64,000 nucleotides of DNA, taken from positions 40,332,354-40,396,353 of the forward strand of contig OW121849.1 in the NCBI GenBank assembly GCA_933228895.1. Reading direction: 5' to 3'. The translations under genes and the position numbers were made by a program. This document shows, one piece after another, positions 32,508-45,169 of this stretch. Each line of letters begins with the position of its first letter. Position 1 is the stretch's first letter. Origin of the DNA: Platycnemis pennipes (lineage: Eukaryota > Arthropoda > Insecta > Odonata > Platycnemididae). The notes under the pieces were generated by a model, which saw only the letters and a program-made list of their open reading frames with translations, ran no database searches and was not told where the DNA came from.

Positions 32508-35500
32508 TTGAGAATAATTCAAATTAAAGCAAGTCAAATGGACGAATTCTATAGTAGTTTACTGTAAATTTAAATAAGAGTTTTATTTTTTCACACCATG
32601 GTGATTTCAGTTTCCATTGAGGTACAACGCAGCATCTCCAAAAATTAACCATTCTAGGATTCTAGGGAATCTGATTTTTATATTTAATAATGGAAAGGCA
32701 TGCTTGGTTTTTTACGTGTTCTTATTCCATTTTTCAATCCTTCACAAACGAAGTCCCCCTGAGTCTGAACCAAGTCTTAGATCCTAGGAAGTTGATACTT
32801 TAACTAATGAACTATTGATATTTATAGAAAGGCCAAAAATATTAACGCAGTAGCCAGTCTGTTTTGTATTTTTAAAGGAAATTATCAGTTGAAATGAATG
32901 GGCCAAAATTAATTTCTACCTCATAATAATCTTAATGAGAAAATGTAAAATATATACGGTCATATTGATATTATTAGCTACGATACTACTAAAGTCTATC
33001 AAATTCTACATTCATTGATTCAGATTTATACTTTTTTTAGAATCAGAGCTATAAAAAAAACACTAAAAAGAACAACAAAGATTGACATTTCTTGACACTA
33101 TGTTCTCAATGTTACGCATCTAAGAGTTCTAAAACCAGGTAACTTAAATAATAAATTAAATGTACTACCAAATGCTTTTAATGGTGGTTGTAGGAGTACC
33201 TTACAGGAGTTCCATTCCCAGGAAAGGAAGACAAAATGCAAAATTCTTTTAATAAAATCAAATAAAAGACGAGAAAGTTGCGAAAAAAATTAAATATTGT
33301 GTAACTAATATATATTAGGAATTAATAATATAAAACTAATCCTGAAAACTTCAGTAGGTATTTTAACAAAATAATACAAAAATTTGAAAATTAAGAATGC
33401 ACTTACATTTGGAGTTTAGCTTATAACTACTGTCATGTGGTTTTTAGAAGTTAGGCCTGATGTAGATTGTTAATCTTTTCTGCTTTACAAAGTTTTTTTT
33501 TAATGACTCCTTTTCGGTAAAATTGTTTCTTAAGATCATCAAACTACCGTAACTATCATATTAACCAGGATGCTGCCTTTTCCTTCCTTCCCTCTTCTCA
33601 CTTCGCAGCATACTTCGACAACTTCCTCGATATCTCACTGTCTCGAATCACCCGCTCCAACCAACTACTCTTTATCCTCCTCACATTGTTATTTGCCTTT
33701 ATTTTTGTCTATACCACTTTATTGTTCAAGTGCTATTATTATTTCGTATTTCAATAATGAAAAGAAGGTATATACGCGATGTGTCTACATGTGTTTTGCT
33801 AGGCATGGTAGGTGTTCTAATATTATAGTAATACGTGGGGAAAATACTTTAAAATTGTAATTATATTTGTTGTCCTCAGCCGATAATGCATATCGTGTGC
33901 GACTTATTCAAGGTCTCGTTAACTTTTTACAAAATATGGGATTTTCGGGAATGGGAAAAATTAATTTGTGTGAATACTGCAATGAATGAGGTTCTAAGAG
34001 TTTTTTCCTGGCTGTACAAAAAGAATACTCTCAACAACGCACCGAGTCGCATCATCCAAGAAACCAGAGGAATAATTCGTGAAAAAGTGTAGCTTTGCAT
34101 CCGAACAAATTGCCTTTTTACCAAAACTTAACTTACCCTTTTAACTGAATTACAAAAGCTTCTGGAAACAAATTTCCGATATTTCATCTGCCATTCTTGT
34201 ACCTTCCGGTAAGTTCATGAAATCATTCCAACAATATGAGTAAAATATGAAAGTGTGGAAATACAATAATGTCTCGCAGTTGACATATGAATACTAATAT
34301 ATAGATACCCTTAATTACGTCCAAACGGGTAATTACATTAAAAAGAATTTCATAGTACGAGCAAAATGTCCTTAGGAAAGGACTTGAGAAGTGCTGGAAT
34401 TCTTTTCCAAGGAATGGCTCTCCAAGAGTTCTTAGAAGCACAAAAAAGTCAATCTTAAGAGCAGGTTCCTAAGAATGTCCGGCTAAAATTAATTCTGCAC
34501 TCTCCCTCATACATTGTCGTTGATGAATGCCTGGTATGTTTTCATTTATGTCTTTAAATCTCACTTGTCTCATAACTTACTTGTCCATGGGAGAAAAAAA
34601 TTCTTTTCACAATGAGCAAGATTTACAAAGGAAGGAACATGAATCAAGGTTGAAATAAGATAGGAAAAGATGTAATATGTGACATGCACCTAAATATAAT
34701 TCGTCGAATACTTCTCAACTAAGAAGAAGAGAATGATCTTCATTGAAAAATTAATTTTCATACAGCATTAGTATTTAAATCATCCACAAAATTGATTATA
34801 TACAAACAATGTGCATGTATTGTTTAAAATATAATTTCAGAAATGAGGATTGTTCTCAAAAGAGGTGTTTTAGACAATCTACATCTTTATCAGCAATCAA
34901 TGAAAATCTACGGTAAAGAATAGTACACTGTAATGCAAGTATATATTTTGTAGCAAAGCAGTGATTAAAATTGGAAATACCTACTGTATTTTGTCTAGAG
35001 GAAATTCGTAAATATGCAATATTGTTATGGATGGTGGACTTTGCATGCTAGGCCGCCTATTCCCAACCATACATTCCCCTTCACTCTCTCGACCCGCTAT
35101 TAATTTACCAAAGTTTTTGGCAGGGATTTCCTTTGGAGCCATGCTGGCAATCTTCGGCAATTGCCAATCATGTTGGCATTTTCCAATTAATTTATTATAG
35201 CCTATCTTATCTCTATTTTGGTCGCCAAGGTGAAACTACTTCAAAATCGTAAAAATCTTAGCGAATATTGGCATATTTTATTAACATTTTTATGGCTTGG
35301 AACGAATCGTTATATTTGGTCTTGAGAATTAGATTTTATGAGAATGAGATTTTATGTTACAAATTCCCTTAAGTTCATTTCCGGTGCTTACATATTAATA
35401 AACAATATTTTTTATTTTGAAAGGAAAATATTTCTGCATAGTTATGTACAGTATTAGCATGTATTTTTAGAGGGAACTATAATGGTGCCTAAAGTCAAAC

Positions 35501-36070
35501 TCGGGCCTATCAGGTGAGCAACCATTATAAAGTATTCTCTGGGTTGGCGTCATTTTATGATTTACAAGGTTTCAAGTTCGTACGATTTATGACTCTCTAA
35601 ATAAAATAGAGCGTTGCTTGAAAACGTACCGGTTTAGGACTATTCTTACTTCATATCAAGGACTAGAATGAGATACTGGGCATGGAAATAAACTCAAGTT
35701 ATTCATCATTGTGTAAATAAATGTTATCATCACACATTCTAAAGTTACATTTTGGAAATATAGCGTCTTGATAATAATGTAATATCGCATTTAATTCTGT
35801 TTAGAAATTCAAATTCTCACAAAAAATTTATTAAAAAAAGGATGAATAGAAATTCCTAGGCGTAGTAAATAATGTATGATGCATAGCATACATGATATTA
35901 GAAGAACAATATACCTAAATTATACAAACAATAAATAAAAAGCTAAATATTGATAAATTTTAATTCTATATTGAGGGTAAAAATTAAAAACAGTACTTAT
36001 AATTGTTACTTCATTCACCTTTTAAAACAGATGTTGGCAAAATATTACATAATTTCTACTATTATCAAAC
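32508..36070. other. Long AT-rich stretch, nothing recognised
   Basis: About 3.5 kb of AT-rich DNA with no mobile element or gene that I can support. Open frames of 60-96 codons (for example 33570-33860 and 33886-34092, +) are not recognised. Confidence 0.4.
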
Positions 36071-36076
36071 ATAAAG

Positions 36077-36120
36077 TATCAACATAAAGTAGCCAAGTAC
36101 TTGGTTACTTTATGTTGATA
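36077..36120. repeat. 44-bp near-perfect palindrome
   Basis: TATCAACATAAAGTAGCCAAG at 36077-36097 is inverted at 36100-36120 with a single mismatch and no loop, centred on AAGTACTT. It can form a cruciform or could be a two-sided footprint of a lost element. Confidence 0.75.
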
Positions 36121-36409
36121 GCCACAATTTTTAACGGGGTATTTAATGTAATGGACTGGATAGATACGCAAACGTATTACAAAGTAATTCATTATTTTTT
36201 AACCAAAAGTTACGCAGAGATGTTGATAGGCCTAAGGAAAAATTTTATCAATTGGTAAATGGCCTCAAATATTTCTTGAAATTCCTATACCTAGTAATAA
36301 TTCTAAAATAAACTTTAGTTCTATGGCTACCAGCGTTTTCATCCGTGCCACTCCCTTCCATTAGTAAATTATTTTGCCCTGAAAAAATAGTTTTAGCATT
36401 CTGCAACAT

Positions 36410-37500
36410 TTAGGCTGTGCCACAAAAGCCCAGCCGATGCAAATGAGGCATTTGAGGGCGAGCCTTTCACTCTGTAAAAGTCTGAATATGGAATGGAGTG
36501 GGAGGCAAGGGTTCTTTGTGAGATGAGATACGGGCGAAGAGGGGACGCACTTGACTATCTGGGGATGGAAAAGAGGCGATGCAAAGAAGAAAACAAAGGG
36601 AGATGGGACTGAAAAAAGCGATCGCATCAACAGATACGTCCAGATAAAACCTCGCCTCGAAGGGAGAAATAAGTACATACGTACAAACTCGGCACGGCAG
36701 GGTAGGGAGCGAACGTTGAAGTCTCCGCATTTTGAGACTGACTCGACCGTTGAGGTCTCCTCTTTTTGAGGCTATCTCGGCGCGCAAAATCGGTAAGATG
36801 CCACCGCACACTCGTCCTTTGTTAGGAACTGGTGGCAAGGCTGGGCGAAGGAAACTGAACTGGGGGCGAAGGGAATAGAAAGAAGGAGAGAGAGAGAGAA
36901 GCACATATAGAGAAGGAGAAAGTCAGGCGACAAGCCGTCTCGGACGCTAATCGGGACAGCGTGGCTTCCCCTACCACCTCCAAGGGCTCTTACTCCTCCA
37001 AAGCCTTCCCCTCAGACTCTCCTCGCTTTGAGTCCGTCGAGACTCTTGCTTCCTCTTACGCATTAAAGGCCGAAAGGGAGAAACGAACGCGGGCCGCCAG
37101 CCTCCCGCCCCTCTAGTTCCATCGAGGGTGGTTGTGTGCTTTGCGGTGGAGGGAGTCGGGAAGGGCGGCTGAGGAAGGGCCAAACGGCCAAGCCACCGTC
37201 TTTAAGGATCGCTTGACTTCGACTGCCAGAGGGATCCTCTCTCCATATTTGGTCTCGAATCGGCGGTGTGGAGCACCTGCGGTGTTCCACCCCACCCCCT
37301 CCGCATCTCCCCCTCCTCTCCCCCCACCCTCTGCGCCTAACCCCATCTTACGGCGTCACCGCCGCTGCCCCATCCCACCCCGGCCTCGTCACCGACTTCC
37401 CCGTCGAGATGACAGAATCTCCGCCGGGGCGGGCCCCTTATCAGCCAGCGGGAAGGAAGGGAACTCTAAATTTCGACCATGTGGCTCGGATTGAGAGGAT
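36410..37500. other. GC-rich patch 8 (largest)
   Basis: A + strand GA-rich half (36540-36930) switches to a CT/C-rich half (36960-37430), with CpGs frequent at 37080-37460. Overlapping frames of 60-145 codons on both strands follow composition and show no domain. A local 34-bp repeat lies inside (36716-36780). Confidence 0.5.
36716..36780. repeat. Two-copy 34-bp tandem repeat in GC-rich patch 8
   Basis: GTTGAAGTCTCCGCATTTTG...GACTCG is followed directly by GTTGAGGTCTCCTCTTTTTG...TATCTCG. The copies match at about three quarters of positions. Confidence 0.55.
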
Positions 37501-37534
37501 TGAGGGGGTATGTACCAGGGATTTGAAATGTCAA

Positions 37535-37695
37535 ACAACCATCGCCCCGAAATTTTCGTCTCATCTCGTCCCGGAAATTTTTACGTCCCGAAATTTTACT
37601 CCCGTTACGTCCTGAAGTTTTTCGCCTCGAAATATTCGTGTCGTGTGTTCCCAAAATTTTGTCTCGCCTCATCCCGAAAATTTGGCCACTTACAG
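37535..37695. repeat. Degenerate minisatellite, block 1
   Basis: About eight units of roughly 19-22 bp with the theme CGTCCCGAAATTTTCGTCT run through the segment, for example CATCGCCCCGAAATTTTCG near 37539, CGTCCCGAAATTTTAC near 37584 and CTCATCCCGAAAATTTGG near 37668. A minus open frame (37466-37672) reads the units as a KISGR/RDE-type peptide repeat, which I regard as accidental. Confidence 0.75.
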
Positions 37696-37699
37696 TTTT

Positions 37700-38370
37700 A
37701 CTCGTTCCTTTATGTCTAGTACAATTTTTACATACTGAAATAATTTGATTCTTGTCTTAACATCGGTATTCATCGTATTTTTTACGCTGCATTATTTCTA
37801 AAAATTTAACAATTAAAAACGTGTCAAGACCGTTTTTAGGCGTATACTTTAGAAGCATTGTCTTTGAGTCCAAAGGGTCTTTTTAGTGGAATCACTTTCC
37901 TTATTTTTTGATTTTATTCCGCAATTGGGACGTATTCCGTTTTGGAAGCGCCCAAACTACTGATAACCGAGGTTTACTTGATAACGTTCATTTATTAAAA
38001 TTATTCTGTTTATTCCTTCCAATCCGTGTATTTACGTCAACCAAGCTTCTGCAATCAATGAAAACAGTGCAGGTGTAATGGTGACTGAAACAAAAATAAT
38101 TTTTTACTGATTCATACTTTACTTAAGAATTATTTAGGGATACCTATAAAAATATTTATATCATGAATCATTAACTTTAAATCTGAACTTTGAAAGATCT
38201 AATGAAATATATGTCAGCTTTTTCCTTGCATGGCGTTAAAACCGTAAAAATTAATTTGTACTTCAGATGTCGTTAAACTTCAACTCAAGGCGAACCCAAA
38301 AGGTTCTATTTTTCTTTTTCTTATTATTAATGAGAAATTTTAAAGGGAGATTGTTGTTTTTTTTTCCTCA
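37700..38370. other. AT-rich spacer between two minisatellite blocks
   Basis: No element recognised; about 675 bp of AT-rich DNA lies between the two related repeat blocks. Confidence 0.4.
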
Positions 38371-38374
38371 TTAA

Positions 38375-38560
38375 ATGTTTCTTCCTCCTGAAATTTTCAC
38401 TTTCCCTAATTCTTCACCATATTTCGTCCTGCTATTTTCATCTCTTCCTATCCTGCACAATTTCTTCGGCCTGAAAATGTCGTCTCGTCCCAACACTTCT
38501 CCGTCCCCAAATTTTCATCCCTTTCTGTTCCAGCAAATTCTTCTTCTTTGGAAAGATTTA
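38375..38560. repeat. Degenerate minisatellite, block 2
   Basis: The same theme as block 1 but more decayed: TCCTGAAATTTTCACTTTCC near 38386, TTCGTCCTGCTATTTTCATC near 38423, GTCGTCTCGTCCCAAC near 38479, CCGTCCCCAAATTTTCATCC near 38501. Both blocks probably derive from a single longer array. Confidence 0.65.
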
Positions 38561-38589
38561 TTTCGCCTCCTCATCAATCGCTCCAAGCC

Positions 38590-38660
38590 ATGGCTAAGTG
38601 CGGTTTGGTGGCTAGAGTACCTTCCCATCCGAAGTGCCGAGGCACATAAAAATAGTTGAA
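38590..38660 (+). mobile_element. tRNA-derived SINE, family S1, head only
   Basis: GTGCGGTTTGGTGGCTAGAG matches the A-box region of the S1 copy at 15059-15400 and is followed by CTTCCCATCCGAAGTGCCGA, but the B-box and body are missing. Confidence 0.5.
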
Positions 38661-39998
38661 TTGTCTTCATATATATGAATGTTTCATTGATGTACTGGAA
38701 TATTTTTCAGTAGAGCTCCTGGAGGGAACATTCAGCCAACTGTCCATGGAATATGACGTTATATAGAGTGGCCGTTGATGCCTTTCCATAAGTTTAAAGC
38801 TAATGCTCACGCCGGATTTCTGCTCAACATACCTTCACCATTAGCATGCACCAGATACATTTACAGGTTTGCAGATTGAAGTTTTAGCTAGCAGCTTACT
38901 AATATGGCATATAATTATAAGTATCTAGAATTTATCTGATACCTATCATGCTTTTTGCTCCACATAATGTAAAAAATATAATCATGTTGGGGAAATATCA
39001 ATGTAAATGCACTGGTGTCTAAAATCCGAGGGCCGGAGTTCGTATTCCGACTTTGGGACAGTTTTCCTACTGAGTGAGTGACGTGAGGAAAACGAATGAA
39101 GTCCGACGGACCTCCGTCATTCTGCGTTCCACTTTGGAAGCTGGGATAGAATGAATGATGCAAATGGTTACAGTCGTTAACCCCCTTTCCCAAATTCATA
39201 ACTTCTTCTACGATTATCAATGGGCCTAATTATCTATCCTGAATGTGGTTACGCCGAATTGAATTCTCTCTGTAAGAGGTCAAATATGTTTCATGGAGAA
39301 GACTTCAACCGAGAAAGCCTCTACTTGTACTTGTTAGGTGATGGCGACAGAAACCTATGAATATATTTGCACCAAGGTAAGGTTGATAGTAAAGTAGAGT
39401 TAAAATTATTCTAGGCGGTGATGAAAGATTAGCCTGAGATACAGTTTTTGATTCATGAATACGATCTACAAAAGAACAATCACTGTGGTAACGGTTTTAT
39501 TCCCATTTAAGTCCGTTTAACCGTTTTATCCCGGTTTAAGTCCGTTGATTTTTAAATCAAACTCAGATCCTCTGCATTGTAATATTACTGTTTTCGCAGC
39601 ATCCAGGTCTTCATCAACTCTTCTGTTCCAGACTCATTTTTTATATCGTAAGCAAATTCAGAAAAAGGCTGAAAAAGGCAAAAAAAGCTATGGAATTAAT
39701 ATTGCATTCTATCATTTTCTCCTGCACTTCATTTCCTGCGCATTTTAGAGAATGCTAACTCTACACGTAGGTTCCTCAACACTTGCTTCTTTCTAAGTAA
39801 AATATTTCAAATTACGAAATCGAAAGTTAACTAACCTTGAATTGATGCACTTCTGATTTGGCGACGATTAAAAAAGCTGCTTGATCCTTCGCTCGTAAGT
39901 AATAACAGATAAATCAGTGCAGGAGCCATTCACATTGCCATTTTTTCGCATGAAGTTAAGAAGTTTGTGGTGTTCCGACTCAGTTACCAACAAAACGC
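38661..39998. other. Mostly unassigned stretch with a possible SINE trace
   Basis: At 39010-39060 the sequence TCCGAGGGCCGGAGTTCGTA looks like a degenerate SINE B-box region, but no body matching S1 or S2 follows. No gene is recognised. Confidence 0.3.
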
Positions 39999-40035
39999 GA
40001 GCCAAGGACCACCGGCGGCCGGTAGTCCTTGGCTC
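39999..40035. repeat. 37-bp GC-rich palindrome
   Basis: GAGCCAAGGACCACCGG is followed by CGGC and the inverted CGGTAGTCCTTGGCTC with one odd base. It stands out by being GC-rich in AT-rich surroundings. It could form a stable hairpin in RNA or DNA. Confidence 0.7.
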
Positions 40036-40439
40036 ACTCATAGGCAAGGAGAAAATATTATTCCATAATTTTCGATACTTGCTTCGGCATTGAATCATTT
40101 TAGTAGCGAAATCGCTTTGTCGTCAATTTAGCGTTTCACCGAGCAAATAAAAACTTTCCTCAAGGTGTAAAAGGTTCTAATAAGGCTTGATTCTATCTTT
40201 AGCGCCTAAATAGTTTGCTTGTATTTCAGAAAGTTTAATTATTAATTTAGATTGCATTAATGGAAACAATTTGGAGGACATGAACGCAATGATTAACTAG
40301 CATGTCGTTTCCAAAAATGAGGTAAAATGTGGGCCTGAATGAAGAAATGAGGAGAAAATTCAACGATTCCCATGTAACCTCGTAAATTTACATTTAAGAA
40401 TTAATCTTTAAGGATTATTTTGAATAAGTAACTAGTAGT

Positions 40440-40489
40440 ATCACAACTGAGTCAAAATGGTTATTGCATTTTGACTCAGTTGATGTGAT
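40440..40489. repeat. 50-bp hairpin, about 20-bp arms
   Basis: ATCACAACTGAGTCAAAATG at 40440-40459 is inverted as CATTTTGACTCAGTTGATGTGAT at 40467-40489, with one small bulge and a loop of 7 bases. No element assignment. Confidence 0.75.
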
Positions 40490-40499
40490 TCAAAAAGTT

Positions 40500-43390
40500 T
40501 AAAATTTATGATTGGATGGTAAAAGCTTATTCAAAAAATTTGAAACTTAGAAAAGGACACAGGCTATGGGACGTTTTTATGGTAGTCACAATCTATAATT
40601 TGCGTAGCTAATATTTTTAATGCTAGATAAATGATTGATTAGGATATTAGTAGTAATTATCCACAGATTAAACGATCATTAAATCTTAAATATATATCAA
40701 AAATACAAGAAGTGTATTCCTACTGATTTTATATCGTGTTTTTTATACATTTATGAAAAATAGTGAATACTAAACCTAAAATTAGACGTAAAGTTTCCAA
40801 ATATGCTCCAAAAGGTTATAAATATACTTTAAACGTTTGAGTCCAACATTTCACCGAAGACATTTTCATTCGCAAGCCAATTTCGAAGGCTAAAGCTCAT
40901 CGAAAAGAGGGTGAGAGATACTTCCGTTTGATAAGGTGAAATGGAGGCAAGCGAAGAAAGTGTGGAAGGGAAAGCCCTCGCAAGATGAAGGACAAAAGGT
41001 TATGAATTGGACAGGGAATAGGATAGGGATGTCAAAAGATGGGAAAAGAGGAGGAAGAGGGCGAATCCCATAAAGAGAGCGTATTATGGTCATGGTGGCA
41101 AGACCACCATCCAATGCGGGAAAATACGCAAAAAAATTCGTCCTCCGAATTAGGGAACGTATAACGGTTCCCACTTGCAGTCAAAATCGAGAATACGTGA
41201 GGTTTCAGACTTATTTGACAGGTTTTTGCTGTTGCTATCCGGATCTTCGAGGGCCAAGTGCGTTGTTTATCTCCCACAAATTTAGATGTGTTGTGGAGCT
41301 GCATTTTGCTCGTTCTGCTTCGGATAGGAAACCCATATTGTGCGTGACCTCGAGTATATTTCTTTTCTGAATACAGCTACGCCCTTTGCCTCTAAGAAAT
41401 AAATGCCCGATTCCTGGAAATCAGACACGGACCTTGGCGAATACTATAGATTGTCGTTTTATCATGCTTGTCTCACTGCAGGCGGCTACTTATGGTTTGG
41501 TTTGTAAACATTATTTCACATCAATACGTGTTCTAAGTTTTATGAAGTTAAATTGAGGGCTAAAATATTCGCGAAATAGCCAGTTTTAAAGCACTCATTA
41601 TTTTATTCTATGCTTGCTCATGCCTAATTTCAAACATTTCTTTAGCTTCAAAGTCAACCTTCGTGGAGAAGAACGAGGGAAGTGTTAAGTAGAAGAATAT
41701 TAATATGGCATGCAGAGTGTAATTGTAAATATTTAAGTGCCAACACGGATAAGGAATTGACCTCTTTTCTGCTCTATTTAAACCAAATGTGACATTGATT
41801 GATAATCCCATGACTTCATGGTGAAAGTAAGTAATGTTGACCAAAGCAATGATCAGTTTTCACTACAATGATGAGGGAACAATTTACGTCAGTGGCTCAC
41901 TTTGCCATTAGTAAATACACATATTATTATTATTATATCAGAAGTTCTAGAAAATTGTTTAAAACGATTTGCTTCAGCCGTGATAGGAAAGTAAAATTCT
42001 CACCTGCACGTTTTAACTTATATTTCAGCCTTACTTATAATTACTTTGCATTAGGGTTTAAAACTGAAAACTTTTAATGTTTGTACCATAAAATATTAAA
42101 GCTAAAATAGTGCACTGAATTTCTTCTCCCCAAGGGTGTTTACATTAAGGCAAGCGCTAGGTGAATTATATGAACGGTATAACATGAGCTAATTGAGGAT
42201 AAGGAATTGACCTCTCCAAGAGCAAGGTACTCCAATTCACTGAATAGTTAAACTTTTTGTGAGAGTAACAGTCCAATCATTTATTCTATTGTCAACGGAC
42301 GGTTGTAATGCTTTTGCAACTGGGAAAAGTTTTTGATAAGCTGTTGCAGATAAAGGCAAGCTGATATACGTATCGCGCCAGATATCCTAAGTCTAAGAAC
42401 GCATATTGCGGTCATATATGATCGTAAGAATGGGTGCAATCCATATGTTCAAGCTACGAATGAAGCAGTTGTATTTGACTATATTACACATAATCAAGCG
42501 ACAATTGATAGCTCCAAGATTAATTGGCCTTCGTATTCGTCTATCAAACGATAGAGTGGCTTTCTTCGAAACTATAATCTTAAATATATTTCATTTCCAT
42601 TGGGATATACTCCTCAGAAATGTTTTGTTTTAGTAATTTACTTGTATACATAGTAGCATATGGAATTTTAATGCTACCTTATGCATATCGACGTCCCCTT
42701 AAGATTTTTATTTGCTATTACTATCACAAACAGTCTGGGGGATTCTATGCATTAATGTTAAGGTTTATAGCTATTTAATAATGGAAAAACTCATACACAA
42801 TCGTAGTATTATCCAGAAATTAAAACCATTAGAATGGGGCAATCAGATTAAAACAGCTTCTAGATTTTACGAAAGTCAATGATTCCTAGAATCATCCTAT
42901 GTAACATTCGGTTACGAGCCAAATTTTCAAATGCTTTAAGGTGGTACCTACCATATGGCAATGATGACTTGTTTTTTTTAGATTGGAAAGTCTCATCAAT
43001 GACATTAGAGCTGATTGGTGGATAGATCGAACAGCGGAAGACACTTTAATATATATACGTTAAAATGCACTTCACATAATTCAGAAATATGCTTATTATA
43101 TGAAATTAGGAAATATCTCCAAATCAGTCACTATACCTATATTAATTTATATCATTCTGTTTCATCAAAGTAATTCCAAAGCTTCAGTTTGGGATACAAT
43201 TTAATGCAAGCATTCGAAATTAAATAATCCACTATTCCATGATTGATTTTATCTTCTTATTTATGTGATGCAATATGTGGCAATAGTTCATATTCATGAG
43301 AAACATAAAACTCTATATATTCTAAAAAAAAGGATTAAATTCACTGGACGTGATAACATTTTCGGGCAGTGAAATAGGCTTTACTGGAAA
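40500..43390. other. AT-rich stretch, little recognised
   Basis: A moderately purine-rich segment at 40900-41070 breaks the AT-rich pattern. The 19-mer GGATAAGGAATTGACCTCT occurs twice, at 41747-41765 and 42197-42215, without visible flanking similarity. No gene or mobile element supported. Confidence 0.35.
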
Positions 43391-43399
43391 AACTTCTGC

Positions 43400-43910
43400 G
43401 TTTCCCAATGATTCAACATTCTTTGGAGGAATGCAATGCAATTTGGAGCACGCAGCAAAATGACCAAAATGAGACGATAATAAGCCAAAATAAGTTTCCA
43501 TTATTGGCGAGGAATATGGGCGGTGAAAGAATATTTTAAGCGTCGAGGGAGCAGAACGAAACAGGAGTGCCGTGGAAGCAGTGGAACAGGGAAACTTGAC
43601 AGATGATGGAATTGACATTAACGGACTTGAGACGGCGGAGTATTTGACGTCGTCGTCATTAGTGATGCGAGACTGATGCCAGTCCTTGTGGGGATCAATA
43701 CCAAATTTGTGTCTCGCGGCGGACGTCGGAGCTATTGCCGAAGTCCGATATTGGACACGTGCTGATCCGGGCACGAGACACATTCGCGGCTTGCCTCCTG
43801 ACACCCTCGATCATGCCTTTCATTTCTTTTTTTATCCCGTCTGTCATTTCACCCACATAGATAAATCCTTCGGCATTTCCTTTCCCGGAACAATGAGCGA
43901 ACATGGTTTG
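43400..43910. other. GC-rich patch 9 (moderate) with a 160-codon open frame
   Basis: GC content and CpG frequency rise between about 43540 and 43810. A minus frame at 43322-43804 has 160 codons and is Ser/Pro-rich (S-P-S runs, several Cys). No domain, signal peptide or family is recognised, and overlapping frames exist on the other strand. It is the open frame in the window least easily dismissed, but I do not call it a gene. Confidence 0.35.
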
Positions 43911-44900
43911 ACTTCCTTACTTAAAATTCAAAGACTTTTTTAAACTCATGATACCACCACAAAGTAGTAAAGGTGTCGCAGATGATATTTTTACTGAATA
44001 CTTGCTCCACAGGGAGTTAATTTCTGTGCGGTATGAGTTTGCTAGTGACCACCCATGGAAAGGAGTTGAAAATGAGACGGAGACAGGAAGTAAAAGATAA
44101 GATGCAATGGTTTTGAAAGAATTTAGTATTACGTTTCGGCCATAGAGGCCTCATTTAATCTTCCTCTTCGAGAGTCGATCAATATTAGGCAGTAAACAAC
44201 GTTTTGCTGATGAAACGGCGCGGTGAAAATGTCTATGCAATCAGTCACACACATTTAAGCTATGAAATGTGTGATAATAGTAATAATAATATTTATATAC
44301 TTCTCTATACCTCACGAAGGAAGTTGAGTAAATGCGTATATGTCTCGTAGAAGAGATGGAGGAGTTCAACCATAGGGATTTTCTGGCTGTGGGGATGAAC
44401 GTTATCGTTGTTAAGCCCTTCTTACGGTAAATTGGAGATTGGGAGTTGGGGTGGATTAAAGTCAGTCTGATTGTGGCGAACTAGGGCATGCGTGACCAAA
44501 TTGGTACATTGAGTAATTATTTTGGCAATCGGGTATGGGACGGAACTAAGGGAAATTGTACGGGGAGTATGGAAAAAAGCGAAATAACAACTGAGAATAT
44601 TATGAGGATCAGATGTGGGGACAAAGAAAAGTGACGTACACATCGCTGCAATTGGATAGAATAATTTGAATTTCAGATATAAAATATGCTATTCGATTTC
44701 CTTTCCCTTCTCCAATGTTTTCCGAGTTTTTTTTTCACACATCACACACACTACATCTCTTATCCCATTTCAATCAACTTTTTTCTCCTTCTACAGCCGA
44801 GAATCATAAATCCTCGTCATATACTTGTATCTTATATCTCGAATACACAATTCCTGTAATTAACTGTTCGCAGCTTCACTTCATGGAAGTTACTAATACC
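43911..44900. other. Unassigned stretch
   Basis: Small open frames at 44422-44981, none recognised. No repeat signal. Confidence 0.35.
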
Positions 44901-44905
44901 CATGG

Positions 44906-45041
44906 TAAAATGCAGTTCGTACTTTTCCACCAGATTTATTGTCGGTACGACGCGTTTCATGACTCCCCCGTTACTTCATAGGACAGTTCATGGCGCGTCG
45001 TACCGTCAACAAATCTTGTGCAAAGTATCAAGTGCATTTTA
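44906..45041. repeat. 136-bp fold-back (inverted repeat, about 56-bp arms)
   Basis: The left arm TAAAATGCAGTTCGTACTTT...GGTACGACGCG (44906-44963) is imperfectly inverted in CGCGTCGTACCGTC...AAGTATCAAGTGCATTTTA (about 44986-45041). The loop holds TCCCCCGTTACTTCATAGG. The arms match at about four fifths of positions. It lies just beside the Penelope-like remnant at 45170. Confidence 0.7.
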
Positions 45042-45169
45042 GTTAGTATGGATACAAAATTCCTACCTCAATCTCACCCTTATATGGATAATTTATAACT
45101 TTTTATTTTATATTTATATTTTAATTCATCTGAAAAATTTGAAGGCAGCACATCCCAGGTTCCGCCACT

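Noticed and set aside
37535..37695. CRISPR array
   Set aside because: The units are degenerate and contiguous with no unique spacers, and the context is eukaryotic; it is a minisatellite.
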